DNA from: an uncultured Lachnospiraceae bacterium
GTDB lineage: Bacteria; Bacillota; Clostridia; Lachnospirales; Lachnospiraceae
DNA length: 39,882 bases
Direction of reading: 5' to 3'
Assembly (NCBI GenBank): GCA_910586645.1
Contig: CAJUIS010000022.1
Location: 1-39,882, forward strand
Notes under the pieces: generated by a model
What the model saw: only the letters and a program-made list of their open reading frames with translations
Told to the model about the DNA's origin: nothing
The model's database searches: none
In this document: piece after piece, positions 1-9,868 of the stretch
Position numbering within the stretch: position 1 is the first letter of the stretch
Layout: every line of letters begins with the position of its first letter
Translations under genes and position numbers: made by a program

Positions 1-123
1 TTTAGCGGAATTAAAAAGACCTGTAAAGTGACAGTTCCGAAAAAGATGTCAAAGAAGAATTTTACGAAGCTTAAAAAAGGGATGAAGAGCGCCGGAAAGA
101 AAATTTCTTTTAAGAAGAAATAA
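1..123 (+). CDS. C-terminal end of a lysine-rich secreted protein (partial)
   Basis: An open frame enters from the left edge and ends at a TAA at 121-123, giving the last 40 residues of a protein. It contains a CKVTV strand followed by a tail very rich in lysine and ending in KKK. The CKVTV-plus-lysine ending matches the end of the Big_2-domain protein that stops at 21340 in this window, so this is probably the last beta strand of an Ig-like/Big_2 domain in another large surface protein. A strong terminator follows directly. The start and the rest of the protein lie outside the window, so function cannot be assigned. Confidence 0.7.
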   Translation, partial: FSGIKKTCKVTVPKKMSKKNFTKLKKGMKSAGKKISFKKK

Positions 124-158
124 AAATCGGCGGATAAAAAGCGAAGCGGCAAAGAGGG

Positions 159-200
159 AAACGGACGGATTGGCTGTACAGGCCGATCCGTCCGTTTTTG
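159..200 (+). terminator. Rho-independent terminator
   Basis: A 15-base stem (160-174 with 182-196, one G-U pair) encloses a 7-base loop and is followed by a T run. It lies 36 bases after the stop of the partial gene at the left edge and ends just before the 3' end of the convergent MATE gene. Confidence 0.85.
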
Positions 201-218
201 TCCTAATGAATGAGAGAT

Positions 219-1595
219 TCAGGGAGTGGACGCGGACTTGTCCGTTTTGTTCCGGCGTTTCAAAGAAGCCATAAATTTATGCATGACGGGAACGCATACG
301 AGAAACGTAAGCGCGTCCGCTGCAGGCTGCGCCGCCTGCAGGCCGGAAACGCCAAACAGATGCGGGAGGGAAAAGATAAGCGGCAAAAAAAAGATTCCCT
401 GGCGGCAGGAAGCCAGCAGAGCGGCTTTTACAGATTTTCCGACGGCCTGGAACGTCATGTTGCAGGCAATTCCAATTGGAAGGAGAGGCATTGCCGCGCA
501 CTGCATCAAAAGCGCCTGTACGCCGGTTTCCGTCACTTTTTTATCATTCGGAACAAACTGCCGGATCAGATCGTCTGAAAAAAAGAAAAGGGCTGCGCCG
601 GCCAAAGTCATTCCGACAGTGCCTGCAATCATAAAAAAGCGGTATGATTTGCGTATCCTGTCATAATTTCCGGCTCCGTAGTTGTATCCGACAACAGGCT
701 GGTATCCCTGGCCGAATCCAATCAGTACGCAGTATACCATCAGAAATATTTTTCCGACAATGGACATTGCCGCTACCGCTGCGTCCCCGTAATACGCGGC
801 GGTATGATTTAAAGTGATCGAAGCGGCTGCGGACAGTCCCTGGCGGAACATGGAAGGCATTCCATTTCCAATAAATTCTTTATACAGGGAGAAGTCCAGA
901 GAAAAATTTTTTATGGAAATCCGGATAATTGTATTTTTCCGCAGGAAAAACAAAAACAGGATGGCGCAGCCGGCGCACTGGCTGACTGCCGTGGCAATGG
1001 CGGCTCCGCGGATTCCCCAATCGAATGCGAAAATAAACAGGGGATCCAGGGCGATGTTTAACAGGCTGCCGCATCCGATGCCGATCAGGGAGAGTTTTGT
1101 TTTTCCTTCTGCGCGGAGCAGGTTATTCAGTACGAAAGAAACCATCATCACCGGGGCCGCGTACAGGATATATCTGGCATATTCCGCCGCGTAGGGCAGC
1201 ACGTTTTCCGCCGCGCCTAAAAAGCGCATCAGTTTTTCCAGAAAGAGAATGCCTGCCGCGCCAAGTAAAATGCCAAGCGCAGCGGAAGAAACGAAAGCGC
1301 AGGATGCAATTTTCTGTGCTTTCGTTTCATCTTTTTTTCCCAGAAGCCGTGATATTACGCTTCCGGCTCCCATGCCGGCAGTAAATCCGAGGGCCTGAAT
1401 CAGGGCCATCAGGGAAAATACGATGCCGACGGCGGCGGAGGCGCGCGTTCCGAGCTTTGAAACGAAATATGTGTCAATGACATTATAAACGGAAGTGACC
1501 AGCATGGTGAGCATAGTTGGAACAGCGAGGGAGGTTATAAGCTTTGGAATGGGGGTTTCTGTCATTTTCTGGTACTGCCTGTTGTCTTTTTCCAT
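219..1595 (-). CDS. MATE family multidrug/Na+ antiporter
   Basis: A 458-residue integral membrane protein of normal MATE length, with about twelve hydrophobic segments in two related halves. MATE proteins export cationic drugs or metabolites using Na+ or H+ gradients. Recognisable features are the N-terminal PIPKLITSLAVPTMLTMLV segment, the following YNVIDTYFVSKLG motif and the middle GNGMPSMFRQG motif that opens the second half. The ATG at 1595 is preferred because a GGTGAT ribosome-site-like sequence lies just upstream; a GTG at 1604 would add three residues and has no better site. The gene is convergent with the partial gene at 1-123 and divergent from the giant surface protein gene. The substrate cannot be predicted. 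Confidence 0.92.
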   Translation of the reverse strand: MEKDNRQYQKMTETPIPKLITSLAVPTMLTMLVTSVYNVIDTYFVSKLGTRASAAVGIVFSLMALIQALGFTAGMGAGSVISRLLGKKDETKAQKIASCAFVSSAALGILLGAAGILFLEKLMRFLGAAENVLPYAAEYARYILYAAPVMMVSFVLNNLLRAEGKTKLSLIGIGCGSLLNIALDPLFIFAFDWGIRGAAIATAVSQCAGCAILFLFFLRKNTIIRISIKNFSLDFSLYKEFIGNGMPSMFRQGLSAAASITLNHTAAYYGDAAVAAMSIVGKIFLMVYCVLIGFGQGYQPVVGYNYGAGNYDRIRKSYRFFMIAGTVGMTLAGAALFFFSDDLIRQFVPNDKKVTETGVQALLMQCAAMPLLPIGIACNMTFQAVGKSVKAALLASCRQGIFFLPLIFSLPHLFGVSGLQAAQPAADALTFLVCVPVMHKFMASLKRRNKTDKSASTP

Positions 1596-1713
1596 ATCAA
1601 TCACCGCATTTCTGAAACTTTTGTTTCTATATAATGTGTCAGATCTCGTATATTTTTATTCACGGCGGGGTTATTCTGGCAGCTTTTGTATTTTTTCAAT
1701 TCTTATAATCTAC

Positions 1714-1742
1714 TTGAAAATTTTGCGGAATTGCGCTAATAT
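1714..1742 (+). promoter_or_regulatory. Sigma-A promoter for the surface-protein locus
   Basis: TTGAAA at 1714-1719 and TAATAT at 1737-1742 are separated by exactly 17 bases. Transcription would start near 1749, about 90 bases before the start codon at 1839, which has a GGGAG ribosome site at 1826-1830. No terminator is visible from here to 12762, so the promoter probably serves all three surface-locus genes. Confidence 0.65.
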
Positions 1743-1838
1743 TTAAGAGTAGACGATTCGATATAGTAGATAGGAGTATATATAAATTTTCTGCTGTAAA
1801 TCAGAGATAATTTATAAAAAGAAAAGGGAGCGATAGAT

Positions 1839-4800
1839 ATGTACAAGAATGTGGCGAAGCGGGCACTGGCCGTACTTCTTATTTTCTGCATGGTAAGCGC
1901 CATGCCGGATTTTTCACTGCTGGCGGCAGCCGTAAATACAGAGGATATTGCGGATGATGCAGAGCCGGCAGAAGGAGAAACTGCAGAAGATACAGAAACG
2001 GAAGATGCGAAAGCAGAGGATGAGAAAGAGACGGATTTTGCAGAGGAAGAAGGCAAAAGGCTGCCGGAAGAAACCGGAGACGAACCCGAAACGGAGGGAG
2101 AAGACGGCCGTACTCCGTTTTTTTATGTTCCGGCAAACCGTCTGCAAAGCGAACCGTCTGCAGTGGCTGACACAGGAGGCGATCTGACTTCTGCCGATAT
2201 TATTATAGAGTCTATGCCGCAAAATCAGATTAAGGCAAAATTTCTGACGTTTGAGGATGGCGGGAAGACATATGTTTCTTCTGATATACTTGGGCTTGTG
2301 ATCACCTGTAAAGGGGTGACGCTTCGTCATATCAAGACAAATCCGACTCCGGAAGAAGACGGTTATCAGGTGACAGTAAGCAGCATGGACGACGTCAGGG
2401 CGAACATACAGGTTGTGGGAACAGGAATTTATAAAGGGCTTCTGACCAGAAATTATACCGTCCTGTTTGGAAAAGATCTCGGGAACTGTATAGTGCAGTT
2501 TACACGTCCTGGATACAACAGTCCGTCTTATTTTTATGAGGGCGGGGAGATAAAGCCGACAGTGACGGTAAAGGACGGGACGACAGAGGTTTCCCCGTCT
2601 AATTATGACATCGTGTGGCCGGATGACGTGACAAACGCCGGAACCAAGGCCGTAAAGGTGAAAGGCAAAAGCGAATACGCAGGCGAGGCTACAGGAACAT
2701 ACGAGATTAAAAAGACAAATATAGAGACGGATCCTATTTTTAATATACAGGCAAAAACCGCAGTTTATAATAAGGCGAAAGCGGCTTCGGGAAATCCAAA
2801 CGGCATTACGCCTTCTGAGCTTACAGTGACAAATACATATACGGAAAGCGCGGCGTCAGAGGCGGATTATGACGTAAGTTACAGCGACAACCGCGCGCTG
2901 ACCAGCGAAAGACAGAAAGCCCAGGCAATTGTGGAAGGGGCGGCTCCAAACTGTGAAGGCAGGAAAAGGGCGTCTTATGATATCGTACCGGCAAGCTTTA
3001 CAAACAAGACGTCCGATGGGACGCCGTATGCCGAAGAAGATCAGATAAAAGTCGTTTTTGAGGACGGAGGGACGTCTTATACCTGTCAGTACACAGGTCA
3101 GGAACACAGACCGAAAGTAAAGGTGTACCAGAGCGACGAGACGGACGGACTTCTTGTGGAAAATACGGATTACACAGTGGAGTGGAAGAACAATGTCGAC
3201 GCCGGAACGGGAACCGTCGTTGTTACAAGTAAAGGGGATTATTATACCGATAAAGCGGAACTTTCCTTTACAATTGAAAAGTATGACATAGAAGAGGATA
3301 TAAAAATTGCACAGGCGGTGCGCGATTATCTGACGAGTGAGAATGCATTTGAACATGAATATACAGGCTCTTTGATTACGCCCGCGATTTCCGGAGAGCT
3401 CAGGAACGGCAAATACGTGCTGGTTTCCGGAAGAGGCGACGAGCTGATACAAGACCGGGATTTTACAGTGGAATATCCGAGACGGACGAATATTGAGGCG
3501 GGAGCGGGCAAAATCAGGATTACGGGAATCAACAACTGTAAGGGCGATTTTGACGTGGATTTTGTCATTTGGAAATATATTACGCACCGGACGATCCAGG
3601 TGGAGCTTTCAGACAGTAAACCGCAGTATACCGGAAAGACGAATAAACCGGTTCCGGTTGTAAAAGACAATGGAAAGACGCTGACGGAAGGGACGGATTA
3701 TGAGCTTGAGTATTCGGATGCGGACTGTATAGAACCGGGGCAGTATACCATTACGGTAAAAGGGTTTGGCGATTATTACAGAAATGATAACGGGGCGGAC
3801 GCAAAGACGGTCGGTTTTGAAATTGTGCCGCGTAAATTGAGTTCGTTAAAAGCTGAATTTGTCAATCCGGTGAAAGATAACGCATATACATTTAATGGCT
3901 CGGCTTTTAAAAAAGAATTTAAAATCGTGGATAAAGACGGAACAATGGAAATTTCCGGAACTGCGCTTGCGGATGACTTTGAGTGGTTTTATGAAGCTGT
4001 GGATGAAAATGGCGGCGGACAGACTTCGGACTGTAAGAATGCGGGGACTTATCAGGTGCGGATTCAGCCGAAAATCAAATCCGGAGGATTCAGCAAATAC
4101 GAATTTGATCTGCCGGACAGCTCGAAACAGTATCTGACGCTTCCTTATGAGATTAAGCAGAAGGAATTTAAACAGTTGGATCAGGAATTTGCGCTGCGGA
4201 TGTCGCTGACTGCAGGAGGGCCGGAACTGACGGATACTCCTTATACGGGAGCGGATATCAATCCGATCGTAAGCGTGGCCGATAAGAAAAGGGCGGCGGA
4301 CGGCGAAGCTTCCGCTTCTGTGACGGCAGGCTACGTGATTCCGTCAACTGATTTTGAAGTGAAATATCAGGACAATAAGCACAAAGACGCCGGGATTGTA
4401 ACGGTAATCGTGGAAGGGCGCGGGAATTATACGGGCCGGCTAAAGGGAACGTTCCGAATCGTAAAAAAGGATCTTGCGGCCTGCAGCATAAACATTACGA
4501 TTGATCCGGATACCTATCTGTATACCGGAGAAGAGATTATACCGGATATTGATACGTTTGAAATAGACGGAAGAACTCTGGATGCAGCGGAAATCGCGCG
4601 GGAATTTGACATTGCGTCCGGCGCCGTGGACGCAAGCGAAAACGCCTATACATTTACGATAAAAGGAAAGAAGAACTATGAAGGAACGGCAGATTCCGGG
4701 ACGTTTGGCGCAGGCGGCGTGAAATTTACGATTCAGCAGCAGGACATTGCTTCTTCGGACGTATGGGTGGAGCCGATTCCAAACCAGGCGTATGACGAAG

Positions 4801-7800
4801 GGAATGCGGTAGAGCCGGTTCCTGTCATTACATACAATGGAAAAGAGCTTGTCCTGGGAGAAGACTTTACAGTGACCTGGGAGAACAACACGGACAGGGA
4901 CATTGACGTGACGAACGAAGACGATCTTCCGGCAGCAATTATCAGGGGCGAGGGAAACTTCAAAGGGACGAGAAAAGTTTATTTTCATATCAGGGAGAGC
5001 ATTTCCGCGGCTGACATAACATGGGGGGATCTTGAATTTAATTATACTTCCAGGGAATTAAAGCCGGAGCCGACGAGCATCTTTATGGATGGAGAGATGC
5101 TGGAACCGGAAACGATTGCACGGGATGACGACGGAAACCCCATACTGGACGAAAACGGCAATTACAAAGTTTCGGGCGATTATAAAATCACCTGGAAGAA
5201 TAATATCAACGCTGCGGATGCGGATGCGGATGAAGCTCCTGTCGCATTGATTACAGGTGTGAATCATTACGGCGGGACGATTGAAAAGAAATTTACGATT
5301 CTGCCGATTGAAATGACGATTGGATCTTATATCGGTGACGAACCGCAGCTTCAGTGGCCGCTCAGTTATACAAAAGGAAACGCTCCGATGTTTACCGGAA
5401 GCGAAGTGGGTCCGACGCTGTCAATTTTATATGACGTGACGGATCCGGTTACGGGAGAGCGGTTCCAGTATAAACTGATAGAAGGCACGGATTATGAAAT
5501 CATTTCAACAAAAGGAACGGATGCGGGACAGAGGAACGATCTTACCGTTCTTCCGAAAGGCAATTTTAAGCCGGACCGTATCGGAATGGTACAGCTTGGA
5601 ACTTATACGATTCAGCCAAAGCCGATTACTTCCGAAGAAATTTTGATTTCCGATATCGTTCTTGAAACTCCGGTAACGAAGTTTCCCGTTGTGCCGGAGA
5701 TTGTCCTTACAGATACAAAACGTGTCGGAGAGGGAGAAGAGGCCGGGGCTTATACGCCGGAGGGCGGAACGTACCGGCTTGTGCAGAACGGAGATTATCA
5801 GCTTGAATTTCGCAACAACGGCGTTCCGGGCATGGCTTCGGTAACGATTTCGGGCGTTAAGAATTATATTGGTTCCATTACGAAAAATTTTGTGATTCCG
5901 GGAAGTTTATCGAGCGCAGATGTGAAGTTTTTAAATTCCACGAAAGGAAATCCGGATTCCGGCGAATACTATTATACGGGAAGTGAGATTGTACCGCAGA
6001 TAGAAGTGTCCGTAACGGTTACAAAGGAAGACGGAAGCAGTGAGACAAAGCGTCTGATTCCGGGTCAGGATTATGAGCTTGAGATTTTGGGGGATCAGAC
6101 GAACTGCGGAAATCCTGAAATCCGTTTGACGGGAATCGGAGCTTATGCGGGCGAGGGTTCTTCGCAGACAAAGACATTTACGATTGCTCCGGTTGATTTA
6201 AACGATGCGAGTCTGGTCAGCGTCAATATGGCGCCAAGCGTGGAATACATAGGGGATTACATTAATGTGTGGCCGGGCGGAAACGAATGTGAGGATCCGG
6301 ACAATGAGGCGGCGCAGGGCAGCCTTCTGGCCCTTTCCATTGTACTTGGAAGATATAAGCTTGTGGAAGGAAAAGATTTTGTCTTAGAACACGAGGCCGA
6401 CTGCTGGCGGCCGTCTGCGGCGACGTCTCCGTCACGCACTTATACGCTTACGATTAAGCCGGGAACGGGAGGCAACTTTACCGGAAACCCAATTGTAAGA
6501 GAGTATACGATTGGAAATAACTTCAATGTAGACATTAAGTTCATAGATGAAGCTGGCAAAGAGACAGAGTTTTATTCGGCGGTATACACCGGATCTGCGA
6601 TTGTGCCGGGCATGATTGTCAGAGACAAAACGCCGGGAGAGAATTTTAACAAAGAACTTAAGATGATGACGGGAGACGAGGCATACGATAAAAAGAATGC
6701 GGACTACGGCGTCACTTATTCGGATAACGTCAATGCCGGAACCGTTACGGTTATGGTGTATGGCCTTGGCGGGCAGGATGGCTATGAGACGACATACTGC
6801 GGCATCCGGACGAGAACTTTTACAATTACAGGAAAAGATCTGTATGACAGTGATGTAAAAATCGGAGATATTGACACATATGTATATACATCAAAAGATA
6901 TTTGTCCAGAACCAACGGTAACCTGGGAAGGACACGGTGATTTGACCGTGGGTGAGGAATTCCAGTATACATACCGGGATAACAGGAATGCGGGAACCGG
7001 ATATGCGGGGATTGCCCCGGCGTCCGGCAACGGGAATTTTATCTGTTCAAGACCAAAAGAAAAAGGATTTACGATTGAACAGAAGAATATTGAGGACAAA
7101 GACGTAACGCTGGAAGGGATTCCGGATCAGGTGTATATCGGCAGGGAAATCGAACCGTCTCTGAAGATTTACTGGGGCGTGGATGAAGTGACTTTGACGG
7201 AAGCTGACTATTCAGCAACATTCGGGCCGAATATGCAGGTTGGGATTGTAGAAGTGACAATAGAGGGAACGGGAAATTATAAAGGAACGCTTCAAACGGC
7301 GTTTCGGATCGTTCCTGTAAACCTTTCTGACATTACGCTGGAATATGAGAAGAATCCCCGTTATGAAGACGGCAGGCTGCCGTGGACGGGAAAACAGATC
7401 CGTCCGAACGTTACAATGACTTACTACAGTACGGCGGGTGAGCTGATTACGATTACTTCGAATGAAGCTTGGGGCTGTACCGTGACGTATGGCGCGAATC
7501 AGATGATAGGGCCCTCCACAGGCTCAATCCGGCTGTCGGCGGACGCAAACGGAAACTGCGTAGGGGACGACATTGTCTGGAATTTTGGCATTGCAAGACG
7601 CCATATTGACGATCCGGAAGTGGAAATGACAGGCATTGCAGAGAGTTATAAACTGGACATTGTAACGCAGGAATGCAAGCCGCTTCCTGTGCTGACGTTT
7701 ACCCCGGACGCCGAAACGCGTTATGTGATGCGCCGGGACGCGGACTATTCCGTTGACTGGAGAGATTACGACAAGATTGGAACGGCAACGGTTACGGTAA

Positions 7801-9857
7801 GCGGACTGAATAATTTTGATAATGAGAGCAGCAAGACATACGAAATCGCAAATGATATTGCGGATTATGTGGAAGTGGCGGAAATCGATCCTTCTGAACT
7901 GCCGTTGGTGTACAATGGAAAAGTGCAGCATCCGAAATTGCGGCTGAAGTTTAAACTGAATTCCATTCAGGAAACTACGACGTATACAATTGAATGGGAA
8001 GGGGAATGTACAGACGCAGGCGAGTACAAAGCGGTCATCCGGGCAGTTGCCGGGAGCGGTTATACCGGGCAGATTGAAATTCCGTTTGAGATTGAAAAGC
8101 GCCAGGTTTCAGAAGTTGCATTTTCCATAGAGCCGCAGGCGTATATTGGAAGCGCAATAAAACCTCTGATAAGCGATATTACGGCAGTGGATGAAGCGAT
8201 TGGCAGCGAGCCTCTGGCGGACAGTATGTTTGAGATTGCAGGCTACGGAGACAATCTGGAAATTGGAACAGAGGCGTTTGTAACGGTGCAGGCGCCGGAG
8301 ACGTCCAATTATGAAGGGACGGCGAAAGTTCCGTTTGAAATTATCCGTGTGGATCTGGCGTCGGAATTTATTATAGATCCTCTTATTGAGACGCAGGATT
8401 ATACGGGAAGTGAAATCCGGCCGGAATTTGTGATTTCAGATACAAGAAGAAACAGTGACGGGACGTCTCTTTTGGATGGAGGCAGCGGAATGTATGCTTT
8501 GCAGGAAGGCGAAGATAAGGATTATGTCGTTGAATTTGCAGACGGAGCGAATAAGTATCCGGGAACAGTGACGATGACAATCCGGGGCGTCGGGCATTAT
8601 ACAGGTACGCTGACGAAGACATTTAATATTACGGCAAGTTTGTCACAGGCTGTGATTGCGCCGATTCCGGCGCAGCCGTATGACGATGGAAATGCGGTGG
8701 AACCGAAGCTTACAGTTACGCTTGGAGATAAGACGCTGACGGAAGGCGAGGATTACCGGGTTGTGTATGAGAACCAGTATGAGCGGGGAACCGCTACGGC
8801 GACGATTTATCCGGTGACGGAAGACGGCATTTATACCGGTTCGAACCAGGCTTCCTATTCTATCAGCAGAAGCATTGCCGGGGCGCAGATTCGGCTGATT
8901 GATGAGGCGTTTGTTTATACGGGACAGGAAATCAGGCCCATGCCGTCTGTTATATTCGGCAGCCAGAGCCTGACGGAAGGCGAAGATTATACGCTTTCCT
9001 ACAGCAACAATGTGAATGCCGGAACCGCAAGGATTACGATAACGGGAGCAGGCGGATATGAAGAGGAAACTTATATAGAATTTACGATCGTCCCAAGGAA
9101 TATACTGCTCTGCGCCTTTTCGGAGACGAAGGATCAGACGTATACGGGAACGCCGACGAGCCAGGAAATCGTCGTGACGGACGGCGGCAGAACGCTTGCG
9201 CCGGACGTGGATTATACCGTTTCGTATTCCGATCATGCGGCTCCCGGAATTGCGACGATTACGCTTTCCGGCGCCGGAAATTATCAGGGCATAAAGACAA
9301 TCCGGTATCTGATTAATCTGGAGAATGTTGCGCAGGTGAATGCAAAAGGAGCGGAGGATTTTGTACAGTTGTCCTGGACGGCAGTGCCGGGAGCGCAGGG
9401 CTATGCGGTTTATAATGCAGATAATGAGGTAATTGCAAAGACGACGGGCCTGACTTATAAAGTTAAGGGCTTAAACGCAATGACGACATATGTGTATAAA
9501 ATAAGGCCATATACGTCATCGGGCACAGGCACATATTACGGAGGTTTTTCCAGCGCCGTAAGGGCAAAGACGTCAATTGCGAAACCGAAAGTCACCTTAA
9601 AAGCGGCGAAGAAGAAGATACGGGTATCCTGGAAGAGAATTGGCGGCGTTGACGGTTACGAGATTTACCGGAGCACGAAGAAGTCGAAAGGTTATAAGAA
9701 GATCAGAACGGCAGCGAAGGGAATAATTACAAGCTATACCAATAAGAAGCTCGCCAGCAGGAAGAAATATTATTATAAAGTCCGGGCATATAAGAAAATA
9801 AACGGCAAGAAGGTTTACGGCAAATATTCTTCTCCAAAATCAGTAAAAGCGAAATAA
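1839..9857 (+). CDS. Giant secreted MBG-repeat surface protein, 2672 aa
   Basis: Residues 1-31 form a signal peptide (KR near the start, hydrophobic core, AAA before the probable cleavage). Residues about 35-95 are an acidic, disordered linker. From about 110 to 2485 run some 25 degenerate repeats of 80-100 residues. Each has the pattern YTG-x-I-P at its start, a G-x-DY-x-V strand, an N-x-NAGTA-x-V strand and a GNY-x-GT strand, typical of MBG/bacterial Ig-like domains. Two fibronectin type III domains close the protein (about 2490-2578 and 2580-2672); the last is extremely lysine-rich. There is no LPXTG-like signal or membrane anchor, so it is probably secreted or held to the wall by its basic end. 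It ends 11 bases before the sortase gene, suggesting an operon. An adhesin or surface fibre role is an inference from architecture; no enzymatic domain is visible. Confidence 0.9.
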   Translation: MYKNVAKRALAVLLIFCMVSAMPDFSLLAAAVNTEDIADDAEPAEGETAEDTETEDAKAEDEKETDFAEEEGKRLPEETGDEPETEGEDGRTPFFYVPANRLQSEPSAVADTGGDLTSADIIIESMPQNQIKAKFLTFEDGGKTYVSSDILGLVITCKGVTLRHIKTNPTPEEDGYQVTVSSMDDVRANIQVVGTGIYKGLLTRNYTVLFGKDLGNCIVQFTRPGYNSPSYFYEGGEIKPTVTVKDGTTEVSPSNYDIVWPDDVTNAGTKAVKVKGKSEYAGEATGTYEIKKTNIETDPIFNIQAKTAVYNKAKAASGNPNGITPSELTVTNTYTESAASEADYDVSYSDNRALTSERQKAQAIVEGAAPNCEGRKRASYDIVPASFTNKTSDGTPYAEEDQIKVVFEDGGTSYTCQYTGQEHRPKVKVYQSDETDGLLVENTDYTVEWKNNVDAGTGTVVVTSKGDYYTDKAELSFTIEKYDIEEDIKIAQAVRDYLTSENAFEHEYTGSLITPAISGELRNGKYVLVSGRGDELIQDRDFTVEYPRRTNIEAGAGKIRITGINNCKGDFDVDFVIWKYITHRTIQVELSDSKPQYTGKTNKPVPVVKDNGKTLTEGTDYELEYSDADCIEPGQYTITVKGFGDYYRNDNGADAKTVGFEIVPRKLSSLKAEFVNPVKDNAYTFNGSAFKKEFKIVDKDGTMEISGTALADDFEWFYEAVDENGGGQTSDCKNAGTYQVRIQPKIKSGGFSKYEFDLPDSSKQYLTLPYEIKQKEFKQLDQEFALRMSLTAGGPELTDTPYTGADINPIVSVADKKRAADGEASASVTAGYVIPSTDFEVKYQDNKHKDAGIVTVIVEGRGNYTGRLKGTFRIVKKDLAACSINITIDPDTYLYTGEEIIPDIDTFEIDGRTLDAAEIAREFDIASGAVDASENAYTFTIKGKKNYEGTADSGTFGAGGVKFTIQQQDIASSDVWVEPIPNQAYDEGNAVEPVPVITYNGKELVLGEDFTVTWENNTDRDIDVTNEDDLPAAIIRGEGNFKGTRKVYFHIRESISAADITWGDLEFNYTSRELKPEPTSIFMDGEMLEPETIARDDDGNPILDENGNYKVSGDYKITWKNNINAADADADEAPVALITGVNHYGGTIEKKFTILPIEMTIGSYIGDEPQLQWPLSYTKGNAPMFTGSEVGPTLSILYDVTDPVTGERFQYKLIEGTDYEIISTKGTDAGQRNDLTVLPKGNFKPDRIGMVQLGTYTIQPKPITSEEILISDIVLETPVTKFPVVPEIVLTDTKRVGEGEEAGAYTPEGGTYRLVQNGDYQLEFRNNGVPGMASVTISGVKNYIGSITKNFVIPGSLSSADVKFLNSTKGNPDSGEYYYTGSEIVPQIEVSVTVTKEDGSSETKRLIPGQDYELEILGDQTNCGNPEIRLTGIGAYAGEGSSQTKTFTIAPVDLNDASLVSVNMAPSVEYIGDYINVWPGGNECEDPDNEAAQGSLLALSIVLGRYKLVEGKDFVLEHEADCWRPSAATSPSRTYTLTIKPGTGGNFTGNPIVREYTIGNNFNVDIKFIDEAGKETEFYSAVYTGSAIVPGMIVRDKTPGENFNKELKMMTGDEAYDKKNADYGVTYSDNVNAGTVTVMVYGLGGQDGYETTYCGIRTRTFTITGKDLYDSDVKIGDIDTYVYTSKDICPEPTVTWEGHGDLTVGEEFQYTYRDNRNAGTGYAGIAPASGNGNFICSRPKEKGFTIEQKNIEDKDVTLEGIPDQVYIGREIEPSLKIYWGVDEVTLTEADYSATFGPNMQVGIVEVTIEGTGNYKGTLQTAFRIVPVNLSDITLEYEKNPRYEDGRLPWTGKQIRPNVTMTYYSTAGELITITSNEAWGCTVTYGANQMIGPSTGSIRLSADANGNCVGDDIVWNFGIARRHIDDPEVEMTGIAESYKLDIVTQECKPLPVLTFTPDAETRYVMRRDADYSVDWRDYDKIGTATVTVSGLNNFDNESSKTYEIANDIADYVEVAEIDPSELPLVYNGKVQHPKLRLKFKLNSIQETTTYTIEWEGECTDAGEYKAVIRAVAGSGYTGQIEIPFEIEKRQVSEVAFSIEPQAYIGSAIKPLISDITAVDEAIGSEPLADSMFEIAGYGDNLEIGTEAFVTVQAPETSNYEGTAKVPFEIIRVDLASEFIIDPLIETQDYTGSEIRPEFVISDTRRNSDGTSLLDGGSGMYALQEGEDKDYVVEFADGANKYPGTVTMTIRGVGHYTGTLTKTFNITASLSQAVIAPIPAQPYDDGNAVEPKLTVTLGDKTLTEGEDYRVVYENQYERGTATATIYPVTEDGIYTGSNQASYSISRSIAGAQIRLIDEAFVYTGQEIRPMPSVIFGSQSLTEGEDYTLSYSNNVNAGTARITITGAGGYEEETYIEFTIVPRNILLCAFSETKDQTYTGTPTSQEIVVTDGGRTLAPDVDYTVSYSDHAAPGIATITLSGAGNYQGIKTIRYLINLENVAQVNAKGAEDFVQLSWTAVPGAQGYAVYNADNEVIAKTTGLTYKVKGLNAMTTYVYKIRPYTSSGTGTYYGGFSSAVRAKTSIAKPKVTLKAAKKKIRVSWKRIGGVDGYEIYRSTKKSKGYKKIRTAAKGIITSYTNKKLASRKKYYYKVRAYKKINGKKVYGKYSSPKSVKAK

Positions 9858-9868
9858 GGGATGAACTT

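Noticed and set aside
2856..3587. 243-codon reverse-strand open frame inside the giant repeat gene, and similar ones across it
   Set aside because: Its translation shows no domain, it has no ribosome site, and it runs opposite a frame with clear repeated domains; it is a coding shadow.
1839..9857. Repeats considered as CRISPR or non-coding tandem array
   Set aside because: The periodicity is at the protein level with strongly diverged DNA and no constant repeat or spacer lengths.
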